DNA from: Colwellia maritima
Lineage (GTDB): Bacteria > Pseudomonadota > Gammaproteobacteria > Enterobacterales > Alteromonadaceae
Reading direction: 5' to 3'
DNA: 64,000 bases
Assembly (NCBI RefSeq): GCF_022669015.1
Contig: NZ_JAKKSL010000002.1
Span: forward strand, 806,001-870,000
Shown here: in pieces, positions 23,409-33,454 of the stretch
Position numbering within the stretch: position 1 is the first letter of the stretch
Layout: the number at the start of each line of letters is the position of its first letter
The notes under the pieces: generated by a model
What the model saw: the letters and a program-made list of their open reading frames with translations, nothing else
What the model was told of the DNA's origin: nothing
Databases searched by the model: none
Made by a program: the position numbers and the translations under genes

Positions 23409-25503
23409 TTAAAGGTTATATGTGAGTGAATAGGCGATTAACTCCTTTCCTTGTGAGGGTTTACTGAAATAGTATCCTTGTAAATAGTCACAGTTCAACT
23501 CAGTTAATAACGCGACTTGCTCTTTGGTTTCGACCCCTTCAGCTACTACGGTTAACCCTAAACTATGTGCCATTGAAATGGTTGCTTTTACCAAACTTAG
23601 ATCAGCTTTATTTTCTGTAATACCTTGAATAAAACTCCTGTCAATTTTCAGTACGTCAAACTCATATTGTCTTAAATAACTTAACGATGAATAACCTGTA
23701 CCAAAATCATCCATTGATAAATTAACCCCCATTTCAGTTAGCCCTTGCAGCGCGTCATCAATATAAGACTGCCCTACCATTAGAACCCCTTCTGTTATTT
23801 CTAGCTCCAAACAATTGGCTGTGATGTTCGCTTCATCAAGTGAATTTTTAACAAAATTAAGTAGTTCGGTTTCCCGAAATTGACGTGGGGACAGATTAAC
23901 CGCCATGATATAATTAGTTTGTTGAGATTTCTGCCATTGACTTAAAAAATCTAATGCCTCTTTAACTACAAAATGCCCTATGGGTACGATTAATCCCGTA
24001 TGCTCAGCGATTGGAATAAATTCATCTGGTGTTATATTACCTAAAGCCGGATTTTTCCAACGTAATAAAGCCTCTGCTCCAATAATGCTATTATTTCTTA
24101 AATCAATTTGAGGTTGATAATATACTTCAAACTCGTTCCGCTCAATGGCACCATGCATTTGTTCTTCAACAGCCAAACGCCTTATCATGGTGGTATTCAT
24201 TTTTTGTGTAAAGAATGAATAGGTATTACGCCCTAACGCTTTAGCTTGATACATGGCTAAATCAGCATTGCGCAGTAAATCTGTACTTTCAGTACCATTG
24301 TCTGGGTAAATAGCAATACCAATACTTAACGTAAGAATTAGCTCTCTACCATCTATTTTGAAAGGATCTCTAAACGCATTAAGTAAATTTTTTGTAATAG
24401 TAAGTGCATTTCCTCCTTCACTTATCCCCCGTAATATTACAATAAATTCATCACCTCCAAGTCTACCTACGGTATCTTCTTTACGTACAACTTGATTTAA
24501 TCGATGCGCAGATTCTTTGAGTATTTTATCACCTACTTCATGTCCTAATGTGTCATTTACTTTTTTAAAATCATCTAGGTCTAAGAAAAGAACCGCTGTT
24601 TTTTCATTTTTACGCTGTGCCTCATTAAGCAATTGAGATAAACGATCAAGAGCCAGAAAACGATTAGGTAATGAGGTTAACGTGTCATAATAAGCATGAT
24701 GTCGAATAATCTTTGCCGTTTTATGCTGTTCAGTAATATCACGAATAATCGTCACAAGTTGTTTGTATTCTGCTAAATAGCTTATCCGCGCTTCAAAAAA
24801 AGAAGCCCCACTAGGCAAATTTAACTCATATTCAAAACTTATCATGGTACGTTCAACCATGGCTTTATTAATGTTTTCTCTAAATTTACTTGCAATATCG
24901 CTAGGCAAAAATTCAGCTAAAGGTTTGCCAATAAACTTCTTTGGTGATAGATAAAGGTTTTTCTCATCACTGGCATGATAATGATTAATCACACCTTCTT
25001 CATTCATCAAAAAGAACAAATCAGGTATCGATTCAAATGCCGCTGCAAGCATATGTTCGTTAAGTGTAAGCTTTGCTTGAGTTTTTTTTATTTCTGCAAG
25101 ATCAACATCTATACAATAGAATTGTTTGCTTTTATAAGTATTAGTAAATAGAACGTGGTTGGAAAAAACGCATACATCCTTACCATTTTTATGACGTAAG
25201 GTGAGTTCTGCAGCAGGAATTTCTACATTATTTTCAAGCCAATTACTTACACCTGCTACAACAGCATCTTGCATAGGTCTTTGGAATGATTAACGATTCT
25301 AACGTCTGACCTAATGCTTCTGCTGTTTTATAACCATAAAGTATCTCGCTGCCTTTATTCCAGTAGATAACACGCCTATTTTCATCATAACCTTGTACAG
25401 CAACAGAGCTCACCTCATTAAACAATTGATGAAGTGAGTCATTGATCATAAGAGCATGGGTTAACTGATTCTTTTTATTAATTGAATCCATGTTCAAGTC
25501 CAT
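23409..25503 (-). CDS. PAS-GGDEF-EAL cyclic-di-GMP signalling protein (frame broken near 25277)
   Basis: About 697 residues once repaired. The N-terminal PAS domain (GYDENRRVIYWNKGSEILYGY, then a second PAS with YHASDEKNLYLSP) runs on in a second frame from PMQDAVVAGVSNWLENN; dropping one A near 25277 joins the parts. The GGDEF domain has an intact GRLGGDEF motif. The EAL domain has EALLRW, MAVNLSPRQF, ELEITEGVLM, MDDFGTGYSSLSYL and LKIDRSFI, so the phosphodiesterase residues are present. It probably breaks or makes c-di-GMP in response to a PAS ligand; no transmembrane segment is seen, so it is cytoplasmic. Unlinked in function to neighbours as far as I can tell. Confidence 0.9.
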
Positions 25504-25598
25504 AAAATAACAACAACACGTTTATTTTAGACCTTAAACATGGATCCTGCTTATAATTTACTAAAAAAGGGCTGTTTTTCGTTAGTTAACAGTGAAAT

Positions 25599-25981
25599 TT
25601 ATTTTTTGGTAATCCAATTTATGGCGCCAATTCTATTATCAAAGTAACGTATATCGCCGGAAAACATCGAGTTTCCAACTTGGGTTAATACTTTTTGCCA
25701 AGTACAGCTACCAAACACAGCCACCCGTTTAAATTGATCACAATGCTTTATACTGGCAATAAAATCATTCACTGCGGCATGCATTGTCCACCGTTGAATT
25801 GAGTAATATCGAGCAAAATATCAAGTTTAGGATGTTGTTCCGACTTAATCGTGGCATTGATGATCGGGGTGATCATTTGATAATCTTCAATAGATAACGT
25901 TCCAATAGCTTTAAAAGTTAAGAAGTAACGATCAGCTTTTCGTTTTATAGAAATAGTTAAACTGTGATAGCGTGCTTTCAT
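25599..25981 (-). CDS. SpoIIAA-like (STAS-fold) protein (frame broken near 25787)
   Basis: Two overlapping fragments join at QFNG: adding one T gives NGWTMHAAVNDF and a 127-residue protein. The FLTFKAIGTLSIEDYQMITP start, the LDILLDITQFNGW centre and the RVAVFGSCTWQKVLTQVG/FSGDIRYFD end match the SpoIIAA-like family (Pfam 11964 from memory), which is related to STAS anti-sigma-factor antagonists but usually lacks the phosphorylated serine. Function unknown. Ninety-five bases upstream of the GGDEF-EAL gene on the same strand, so a shared signalling role is possible but unproven. Confidence 0.75.
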
Positions 25982-26128
25982 AAAAATACAACCTTAAGTA
26001 ACTAATATACTATTAGTTGATTATAGTTGAATATTTGAATTGCTTAAACTTCTTCTATCAGGCTCTTTTTTAAACTATAAATAGGCATTACTTTCTAGTA
26101 TTAGTATTTAATCTACAACAGATATTTC

Positions 26129-26404
26129 TCAACGCTTAGACGCATTCAATTTTTGAAAGTACATATTGAGTTTAATCAAGCCAGATTCGAGTTCAAATTT
26201 TTGTATTTTGATATCACTAAATTTAGCAGCATGAGTAAAATGCCTGTTAATCATCGTTGTTATACCTTCAAAGCCTTGAGGTGTTGTGTTTATAAGCTCT
26301 GTAAGCAAGGGGCTCACAATATGCCATTGTTCTTCTATCATTTCTGGCTTTTGATAAAGTTCACTCATGATGTTAGAAAGTGCTATGCGTTGTTTTTGTT
26401 CCAT
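26129..26404 (-). CDS. Small protein of unknown function
   Basis: 91 residues, mostly predicted helix, no signal peptide or membrane segment, no family recognised. The ATG is preceded by an AAGGAAA ribosome-binding motif of the same form as that of the amidase effector gene (GACAAGGAAAT). It is the last of three co-directional genes (amidase, lipoprotein, this gene) with a 75-bp gap to the lipoprotein gene, so it could belong to that effector module; equally it may be an unrelated gene. Confidence 0.55.
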   Translation of the reverse strand: MEQKQRIALSNIMSELYQKPEMIEEQWHIVSPLLTELINTTPQGFEGITTMINRHFTHAAKFSDIKIQKFELESGLIKLNMYFQKLNASKR

Positions 26405-26479
26405 AAAGTAAATTTCCTTGTCTATTCTATGAATTGTATTTTGTGGTTTATTTTTTGTTATTTGATATTATCGATAACG

Positions 26480-26959
26480 TTAATGACACCAGTTGCCTGT
26501 GGTAAGCATATCACGGACGGCCTTTTCATTTTCAGTTAACCAAACATGTATTGCTTCACTTGATGAAAACTGAGATCCAGTACCCGGCCAATAATATGTC
26601 CCTTGGTTGTCCTTACACAAAGCAATATAAACTGGGGTATTATCTACAAGGGCTTCTTCCCCTTTTTCAACAAACATCTCATAACTAATTTGTTTTTGTG
26701 CTGTGCCTCTATACGTTTCTATTACATCCGCAGAATATATATGCTTATCTGTTTCATCATCTTCACTAATAATTTCAACGTTTATTAATTTTACTTTCGC
26801 TAGATAGTGCACATGCTTAATGGCTTCTTTAAAACCATTAAGCTCGATATCTGTCATGCTTGTAGCTGTAACCATATTTTCTGCAGCCACATTTGTTGTA
26901 GCTACAGTAGAGCAAGAAAAACAAGAGAACAACAATAATGCTAATGTAGTGTTTTTCAT
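26480..26959 (-). CDS. Exported (lipo)protein, candidate immunity protein for the amidase effector
   Basis: 159 residues with a clear export signal, MKNTTLALLLFSCFSC, and two closely spaced cysteines (13 and 16) that could serve as a lipobox; mature protein mixed alpha/beta with later cysteines at about 142 and 158. No family recognised. Its ATG shares one base with the TAA stop of the upstream amidase gene (TAATG), so the two are translationally coupled. A periplasm-targeted protein translated with a peptidoglycan amidase next to a T6SS cluster is the standard picture of a cognate immunity protein (inference). Confidence 0.65.
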   Translation of the reverse strand: MKNTTLALLLFSCFSCSTVATTNVAAENMVTATSMTDIELNGFKEAIKHVHYLAKVKLINVEIISEDDETDKHIYSADVIETYRGTAQKQISYEMFVEKGEEALVDNTPVYIALCKDNQGTYYWPGTGSQFSSSEAIHVWLTENEKAVRDMLTTGNWCH

Positions 26960-27772
26960 TATTCTTCACTTCCTGCCATCAAGGCTTTTTTAGTGTAAAT
27001 TGGTAATGTCTCGCACGTTTCGTCAAAATCAGCCGGTACGACAAAGGTTTCCCACACGTCTTTGTTGTATTTTGTCACGTTTACGCTATTGCTTTGATTG
27101 CCACCTAACATGAAAAGCGAATTACCATCAGCACTTTGTCCAACAACAAAAGCAACATGCCCGCCCCCTTTTCTTGTTTTTATACCAATAGCACCGTAAA
27201 GTGGTTTTTCAATTTTCTTACCAAAATTCGCCCATTCCTTTGCTCTAAAAGCGTTTTTGACAGGCTCCATGTTATGTTGTTTCATAACCCAAGAAACAAA
27301 AGAAGCACACCATGCGTTTACTCCGCCTGTATCGTCCTTCCCCCAAAATTTAGACGCTTTAAAATAAGCTAAAATTCGAGGATTCGCCTTAGTTCCAAGA
27401 ACCTCGCTTTCACCCAAACTCATTAATTGCTGTTTTCATCCATACAGCATAAGTTGCCGGCATTTTTAAAATAGCGTCTGATCTAACGCTTATATTGATA
27501 AGTTTTTCATTAATTTTTCGATGAGTACGACCACTAGGATCAACCCTGCCATCAGGTCGTACTTGACCAAGTACTTTACTTTGAAAAAGTTTGATTGCGG
27601 CTATGGTTTTAGATTTTTCTATACGAGTATTTAATAGGCCATCTACCGTTAAGGCTTCTGTGGGTGTTATCAGTGATAAGAGTTTATTTAAAGCCGTTTG
27701 TACCGCTTTTACATCGTTTATATCGTTTGTTCCGCCAAGTCCAACGGATTGTGTAATTTTCAGTGCTGACAT
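26959..27772 (-). CDS. Putative T6SS peptidoglycan-amidase effector, PG-binding-like plus CHAP/NlpC-P60-type (TIGR02594-like; frame broken near 27416)
   Basis: Dropping one T in GAGTTTGGG joins two fragments into a 270-residue protein. Residues 1-95 (VGLGGTNDINDVKAVQTALNKL, then DGLLNTRIEKSKTIAAIKLFQ) resemble a peptidoglycan-binding-like domain with the DVxxVQxxLN motif. Residues 115-270 resemble the TIGR02594-type CHAP amidases: LGESEVLGTKANPRILAYFKA, then NAWCASFVSWVMKQ (catalytic Cys about 155), GGGHVAFVVG (His about 205) and LGGNQSNSVNV (Asn about 225). No signal peptide, as expected for a T6SS cargo. It would cut peptide crosslinks in a rival's wall. Coupled to a candidate periplasmic immunity gene. 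A start ATG with GACAAGGAAAT upstream. Confidence 0.75.
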
Positions 27773-27854
27773 CGTGATTTCCTTGTCTTGTCATATTTTG
27801 ATTAAGGTGTATTGTGTTTTAAAAATATATTTTATTCAAGTTTAACGTTGTACA

Positions 27855-27879
27855 TAAAATGGGGTCAGGTACACTTTAT
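27855..27879 (-). repeat. REP-like repeat, inverted copy at the 3' end of the transposase gene
   Basis: AAATGGGGTCAGGTACAC (27857-27874) is the reverse complement of the core of the two copies at 28601 and 28652. It abuts the stop codon of the RAYT transposase gene. Confidence 0.75.
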
Positions 27880-28569
27880 TTTACCTGTTTTTTTGGGCGG
27901 CCTCTTTTACCCTCTGTTACTCTGCGTCCACTCAAAAATTCGATGTTTTCTTTAAATTTATCATTCCCTAAAGCAAGCCCTTTAACAGCAGAGTCATGAA
28001 TGTTTGTTAACAATTCAGCCGCGATATGTTGCTTAAACAGTTCTTGATAAGCTGACTGCCTTTCATTAGCTGTTACGCCTAATTCATCATATTTAGAATG
28101 ACCAGTACATAAATCTGAGTGTTTTCCTAATGCATTAACTTGATAACTAGACCAAGGATAATGAGTTGGCTCTGCTACCATTAAAGCCCTGACAGGATTT
28201 AACTCAATATAACGATACACATTAAGTAAGTAGAAATCATCTTGGACTACGCATGACTTAAACCTACCTTCCCATAACGTTCCACTTCGGCCGTAAGTAT
28301 AATTGAAATATTGAACATATCGCCTGCCTAAATTTTGCATAAGCCGGCTTATTGCTTTTGGTTTAATGGGTGTGCAAAGTAAATGTACATGGTTTGTCAT
28401 TAATACCCACGCATGCACTTCGACACCTGACCTCAATAGAGTAGTCTCTTAACCAATGTAAATAAGCCGTGAAGTCCTGCTCAGAGGTAAAACATGCTTG
28501 CCTATTATTACCTCGCTGAATAATATGCTGTGGAATATTTGGGAGTTCTACTCGGGGTAACCTAGCCAT
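27876..28569 (-). CDS. REP-associated tyrosine transposase (RAYT; frame broken near 28430)
   Basis: Fusing the two fragments gives about 230 residues of the Y1/IS200-like TnpA-REP family. The start MARLPRVELPNIPQHIIQRGNNRQACF, the HUH motif in WVLMTNHVHLLCTP, GRRYVQYFNYTYGRSGTLWEGRFKS and DFYLLNVYRYIELNPVRA with the conserved Tyr are diagnostic. The break is at GAGGTCAGG near 28430 (one base extra or two missing). RAYTs are single-copy domesticated transposases that act on REP palindromes; matching REP-like copies flank this gene in inverted orientation. It sits between two T6SS effector modules. Ends in a basic GKRGRPKKQ tail. Confidence 0.88.
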
Positions 28570-28600
28570 ATATCTTCCTTGATACTGAATTTAATTATAC

Positions 28601-28639
28601 AGTGTAGACCATTATTTAATGTGTACCTGACCCCATTTA
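28601..28639 (+). repeat. REP-like repeat copy 1
   Basis: A 39-bp unit beginning AGTGTAGACCATTATTTAAT and ending GTGTACCTGACCCCATTTA; 38 of 39 bases equal the copy at 28652-28690. Upstream of the RAYT gene. Confidence 0.85.
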
Positions 28640-28651
28640 CCACTAAATTTT

Positions 28652-28690
28652 AGTGTATACCATTATTTAATGTGTACCTGACCCCATTTA
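28652..28690 (+). repeat. REP-like repeat copy 2
   Basis: A direct repeat of 28601-28639 with a 51-bp period and one mismatch (T for G at its seventh base). Lies next to the stop codon of the Rhs immunity gene. Confidence 0.85.
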
Positions 28691-28704
28691 TCAATTTTCG
28701 GGAA

Positions 28705-28998
28705 TTAGTCCGAACTGAATTTCTTTATTAGAGTATAAGTGTTAAAACAATCTATTGATTGTTTCTCTTCATTAAATTTTATACTCTCAGGGAAATCAAA
28801 TTCTCTTTTTAGTCCTTCGAAGTCAATGTCCTTTTGGAGATGGCAGAAATATCCCGTTCTATTATTACCCCATATGTATTGATTCACTGATTTGTTTCCA
28901 TTTTCTATCAAAAAATCAACTATAGGTTGTAGATGAGAATATTCTGCTGTTCCATCTTCAGGATAAGGTTTAATTTTAGATTTATTTTTCTTTATCAT
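28705..28998 (-). CDS. Candidate immunity protein for the Rhs toxin
   Basis: 97 residues, soluble, no signal peptide, mixed charge with an aromatic centre (VNQYIWGNNRTGYFCHLQ). No family recognised. Its start lies 17 bases inside the end of the Rhs reading frame, and it is the only gene between the Rhs toxin and the REP repeats. Position, size and coupling fit the small immunity gene that nearly always follows an Rhs C-terminal toxin. A cytoplasmic protein would imply a cytoplasmic toxin target (inference). Confidence 0.6.
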   Translation of the reverse strand: MIKKNKSKIKPYPEDGTAEYSHLQPIVDFLIENGNKSVNQYIWGNNRTGYFCHLQKDIDFEGLKREFDFPESIKFNEEKQSIDCFNTYTLIKKFSSD

Positions 28999-31900
28999 GC
29001 TTTTTCTTAGCCCTTAGTTTTTCGAGTTTCTTACTTATGTTTGGTGCTTCTGTATTTTTCATAGTTTCAAGAGAACCATGTACTGGAGTTAATTTGTTTA
29101 ATTGATCCTGTTGAATGAAATATTGTTCATGTGTTTGATAACGTCCTGGGTTAAATTGTGGGTTTGCCTTAGTAACCCCAAATGCTGCGCTACCGTACGG
29201 TATATCTTCCTGTACTTCAAAAATTTGAACATATTTTTTGTATTCAGTCCGATCATCACCAAGATAAACCTGCACACCTTGATTCAATGCTTTAGAACTA
29301 ACATAGCCATCTATTGATCGTGCAACCTCAACTGCGCTAGGAGTTGTAAAGTAATTACCTGTAATACCACCTTTTTCCTTCCAAGTGATATGCGCCAAAG
29401 ATAGTGTGCTTGGGAATTGCTATATTGTCTAGAGGATCAATCCCAAAATATGGATCTTGTCCTTGGTAAGATGCTGATTCTTCTGCAGCTGTTAATTCTT
29501 TACAACTCAACCCAAACGGGTCGATCCAGTTTACTGGATTTGGCGCATATTGATAATGGTTTATTCCACCCACTAACCCAATTGGGTCTTGGTTGATGAA
29601 GCGTTGCTGTTTAGGGTCATAATAGCGAAAACGATTGTAATGCAGTTTTGATTCTTCATCAAAGTATTGCCCCTGAAAACGTAGTGGGTTGTCTACTGTA
29701 TTTATAAATCCTTGCTTTTCATTCCCCTCAACTTCTTCTGTTTGCTGACAACCAAATTCGTCACTTTCGTTACGCCACACTTGTGTTGCATTGCTATCGG
29801 TTAAACAAATGGGTGTGCCCAGTTGATCTAAGTGATAGTAATAAATTTCGTTATTTTGGCTTCCGCTACCATTTTTAATTAACGCGATAGGTAAAAATGT
29901 ATCGGGCTGATAAATAAACCACGTGAATTTGCCGTTGTGGTGTTCGCCAATGAGTTGGTTGTTGTCCCAAATAAAATCAATGCGACCTTGCTCGGTTATT
30001 TTAGCGCTACGTCTGCCAAGGGCGTCGTATTCATAATGGGTGAGTTTACCGTTATGGTTAAGCTGTGTTAGTTGGTTAAAACCATTGTAAACACGTTGCT
30101 GTTTGTTGTTCTTGCCTAAGCACGATATTTGATTGCCGCAATCGTCAAAGCGGTAGTCGTTGCCGGCAGAAACGATGTAATTGATCGTGTTTAACCACGA
30201 TGTCATTATTATGTGAATCAGCATGACTTGAATCAGTTTTAGCGTTTTCAAGTGCACTGTCGATTTTACTTTGCGGATTACCAAAAGCATCCCAGTGGTA
30301 TTGTGTTGCTTGGCTTGTTTGTGCTTTTTCATCAGCATGGTTAATTACGCTACTTTGCAGTAATTGACTAATACTGTTGTAGGTAAAGGTTTTTTGTATG
30401 TTTTGGTTTGGCTCTGCCGATTTACTTGGTGCTTGCTCACATAAGGTTAATTGGTGCTTATGGTCGTACTGATAACGACGGTATTCGCTATACGCGGCGG
30501 CGATATGTGTATGGTACTCATTTACCTGCCAAAACTGCTCGGTTAAGCGTGAGTACACATCATAGTGTTGCTTTAATTCAATACCATTACCTAAGGTTTG
30601 TTGTGTATTAAGGCCTGCATTATTGTAGGCGTAGCTAACTAATGACTGTGGTTTGCTCGCGTCATTTGTATTATTTACCAAGCGAATATCACTTAATTGC
30701 CCTTGCTTGGTGTACTGATAGTGTATTTCACTGCCATCAGGTAAGTGTAAAGTGCTGCGTTGACCTAAGTTGTTGTAGTCATAGTTTAGTGCCCAATGTC
30801 CTTGTTGGCCGGTGCTTAACTGTCCATTTTTATGATAACTTAAACTCACCGTACGCTCGCTATTATGTGCGCGTACTAAACGCCCAATAGCATCGTATTG
30901 AAAATAGTTATGTTGACTACCCTGTGACTTGCCTTGCTCGTTGCCTTGACCTTTGCTTTGTGCGTTACGGGAATTAGTCGCTTGACTGGCACTTTGCTCT
31001 ATTATGTTGCCTTCGCTATCACGCTTGAGTCTAATAAAACGTAAGTCGCTGTCGTTAACGCTTATCAGTTGGTCGTTATTGTCATACGTAAAGCGTTGCG
31101 CTCTACCATCAAAGCCGATTAGCTCTACTGGTTTTTCGGTTGGGCTGTACGCTATTTTGTAGGTTGCACCATCGCTACGGGTAATGTCGGTTAAGTTACG
31201 CTCACTGTCGTAGCCATAACTAAGCCAACTGCCGTCACTGAAGGTTTTTTTACTTGGTTGTGATAACCCTTGGTATTGATACAGGGTGATATCGGCATCA
31301 GCTTGTTGTGCTGTTTGTGTGTTATGCTGCTCATCACTTAATGTTTGTACACTCAGCAAACGCTCTGCTTGGTCGTATGAATACGCGGTGGTGATTTTTT
31401 TCTCGGGTGCGTTTTGTGGATAGCTGTTTTGTTGGCTAACTTGTCCGTGACGATTGCGTTTGTATTCGGTGACTAAACCTTGGGCATTGACTTCACCGTT
31501 GAGTCGTCCTAGGTTGTCGTAACTGTAGCGAGTTAAGTGACTGCCGACTTGTTTAGCCAGTAATTCACCGCCAATACTCCAATGGTATAAAGTTTCAACT
31601 CCTTGAAAGTCAACTTCGCTGTGTAATTGTCCTTGCTCGGTATAGCGATAACGGTGAGTGCGGCCGTCAGGGCTGTGTACTGCCAATAAACGCCCAGTGG
31701 CGTCATAACGACGTTTATGTTGTTGCCCTATCGCGTCAATGGTAACAATGCGTTTACCTAGGCCATTGTAGTGATAATGGGTTTTATTGCCTTGCGCGTT
31801 GGTTACCGTGCACAACTGCCCTTGCTCGTTATAAGCAAAAGTGGTGCTATTACCCATGGCATCGGTGGTTTTTGTTTTACGTCCTAACGCGTCATAATCG

Positions 31901-33379
31901 GTATATTCAGTGGCACCGTTGGTATTAGTGTATGCCGTTAATAACCCTTGGGCATTATGAATAAAACGCTCAGTATGCCCTAAACTGTCAGTTGATGTGC
32001 TTAACTGCTCTGCCGGGTTTGCTTCACTGGCTTGATAGGTAAAATGATAATGATAGGTGTTATTATCGCCCCATTGCTCAATACATTGCGCTTTTGAACC
32101 CTCGCCTTGCCATAAAAAGTGATGACTAAAGCCAGAGGCGCGTGTGCGACAACTGAGTAATAAGTCGTGACGATAGCGATACTTTTCTGTACTTTGTTGG
32201 CTATTAGTTGCTGACACTAACGCTTGGGCATCATTGTATTGGTAATGTGCTAACAGCGGGCTTTGAATAATGCGTTTGTTATTATCATCAAGTACGTAAG
32301 CTGCTATTTTTTCAAGATTGTTTTGTTGATTATATTGCAATGCAATACCACGTTTTGGACCATTCGCTAGACGTTCTAAACGTTGCCTTTGATCGTAGTG
32401 CAAGGTAATGCTTTGCCCTAAATGATTACTGACGTTATCGAGTAACCACACGTCCTTTACTGGTATTTTACTTACATGGGTATTTTTACTCGCTTGACCA
32501 TTATTACTTGATGCAGAAATACTATGCTTAACAAACGTCCAGTGGCTGTCGTCAGGTTTAATTAAAATTTGTTTGCCATCGAGCTGATGAAACAAGGCTA
32601 AGCCAGTTGCGGTTTGATAGGCCGGTTTGCCCCGGTTTTACTTGTTCAAATACATGGCGACGACCTTCTTCGTCATGCAATTCAAACCAGTGTCTACCCG
32701 GTTGTTTAGGGCCTACTTTGGGTCCTGGTTGATAGTGCGCTTCAAGTTGTACACTAAACCCATGACGCCAACCATAGCCCATACCAAGGTTATTATCTAT
32801 TTTGCTCGAACGGTAAAGACGACGCCACGTAATAGGCACAATACCTTGATACGTAAAGTCAACTAAGGGTAGTATTTCTTCGCCACTCAATAATGAGACA
32901 GGATCACTTCGACAGGCTTGCTCGCTAATTGGCACGTCTGTTGGGGTATGATTACTTGCACTACCACTTTGCGCTGCATTACTCGCTTGTTTACCTTGGT
33001 TACTCGGTTTAACCGCAGGTGTTTTTGCACTGCTACTGCTGCTTGCTTTAGGCGCCGCTTCTTCGGTGGAGTAATGTATAGAATCTTGAGGATTTTCACC
33101 ATAAACGTGTAATAACTCACGGCTAATTGCTTCTTTAAGTTTCGGAGCTACTAGCCGCGCTTGTTGTGTAACAGTAATACCAACCTGTCGTAGCAAACTA
33201 CGGGCGTGTCCCAAGGCATTGACATCTTTCGCCAAATGCTGCGAAATCTCGTCTACTAATAGCTGAGCTTGATCGCCACCACTAGAAACCAAGGTGTAAC
33301 CACCAGGTGCTTCAGCACTTCGCAGCAACACAACAATACGTCGATTTTTACCTCTAAATTGAAAATACTGCACGCTCAT
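28982..33379 (-). CDS. Rhs polymorphic toxin, T6SS-linked (three frame breaks near 32627, 30170 and 29394)
   Basis: About 1,464 residues once joined. An unassigned N-terminal region (residues 1-100), a Ser/Ala-rich linker and a CRSDPVSLLSGEEILP stretch (cf. typical Rhs entry motifs) come first. Dozens of YD-repeats follow (YDALGRRT, YNGLGKR, YDNLGRL, YQYDAIGRLVR), then the RFINQDPIGLVGGINHYQYAPNP core end and the DPFGL junction where Rhs proteins self-cleave. After it a variable tail of about 170 residues (AHITWKEKGGITGNYF ... YQTHEQYFIQQDQL ... basic end) is the toxin; I recognise no toxin family. Breaks at 32627 and 30170 are in the shell; the one at 29394 (extra T in CTTTGG) splits the toxin from it. 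No PAAR within the protein: the PAAR is encoded separately upstream. Followed by a candidate immunity gene. Confidence 0.85.
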
Positions 33380-33454
33380 CCTGTCTGAAACCTTATTTGT
33401 CCGTAAATTTTATTAAGCCAATTATTAAGCCAAAGTGTTGCTCTTATTACACTA

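Noticed and set aside
26153..26539. 128-residue plus-strand frame opposite the small gene and the lipoprotein gene
   Set aside because: It is antisense to genes with good ribosome-binding sites and shows no domain; its composition is that of a shadow frame.
28601..28690. Two 39-bp direct repeats as the start of a CRISPR array
   Set aside because: Only two copies, spaced by a 12-bp AT-rich spacer, an inverted third copy on the other side of a RAYT gene and no cas genes; REP-like elements explain them.
28982..29398. ADP-ribosyltransferase or TNT-like fold for the Rhs toxin
   Set aside because: A loose resemblance in the spacing of aromatic and Gly residues around YKKYVQIFEV and QYFIQQ is not enough; no catalytic motif could be placed.
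29394..33379. Rhs fragments as three separate genes
   Set aside because: Reading frames overlap in the right order, the YD-repeat pattern continues across each junction, and single-base changes restore it.
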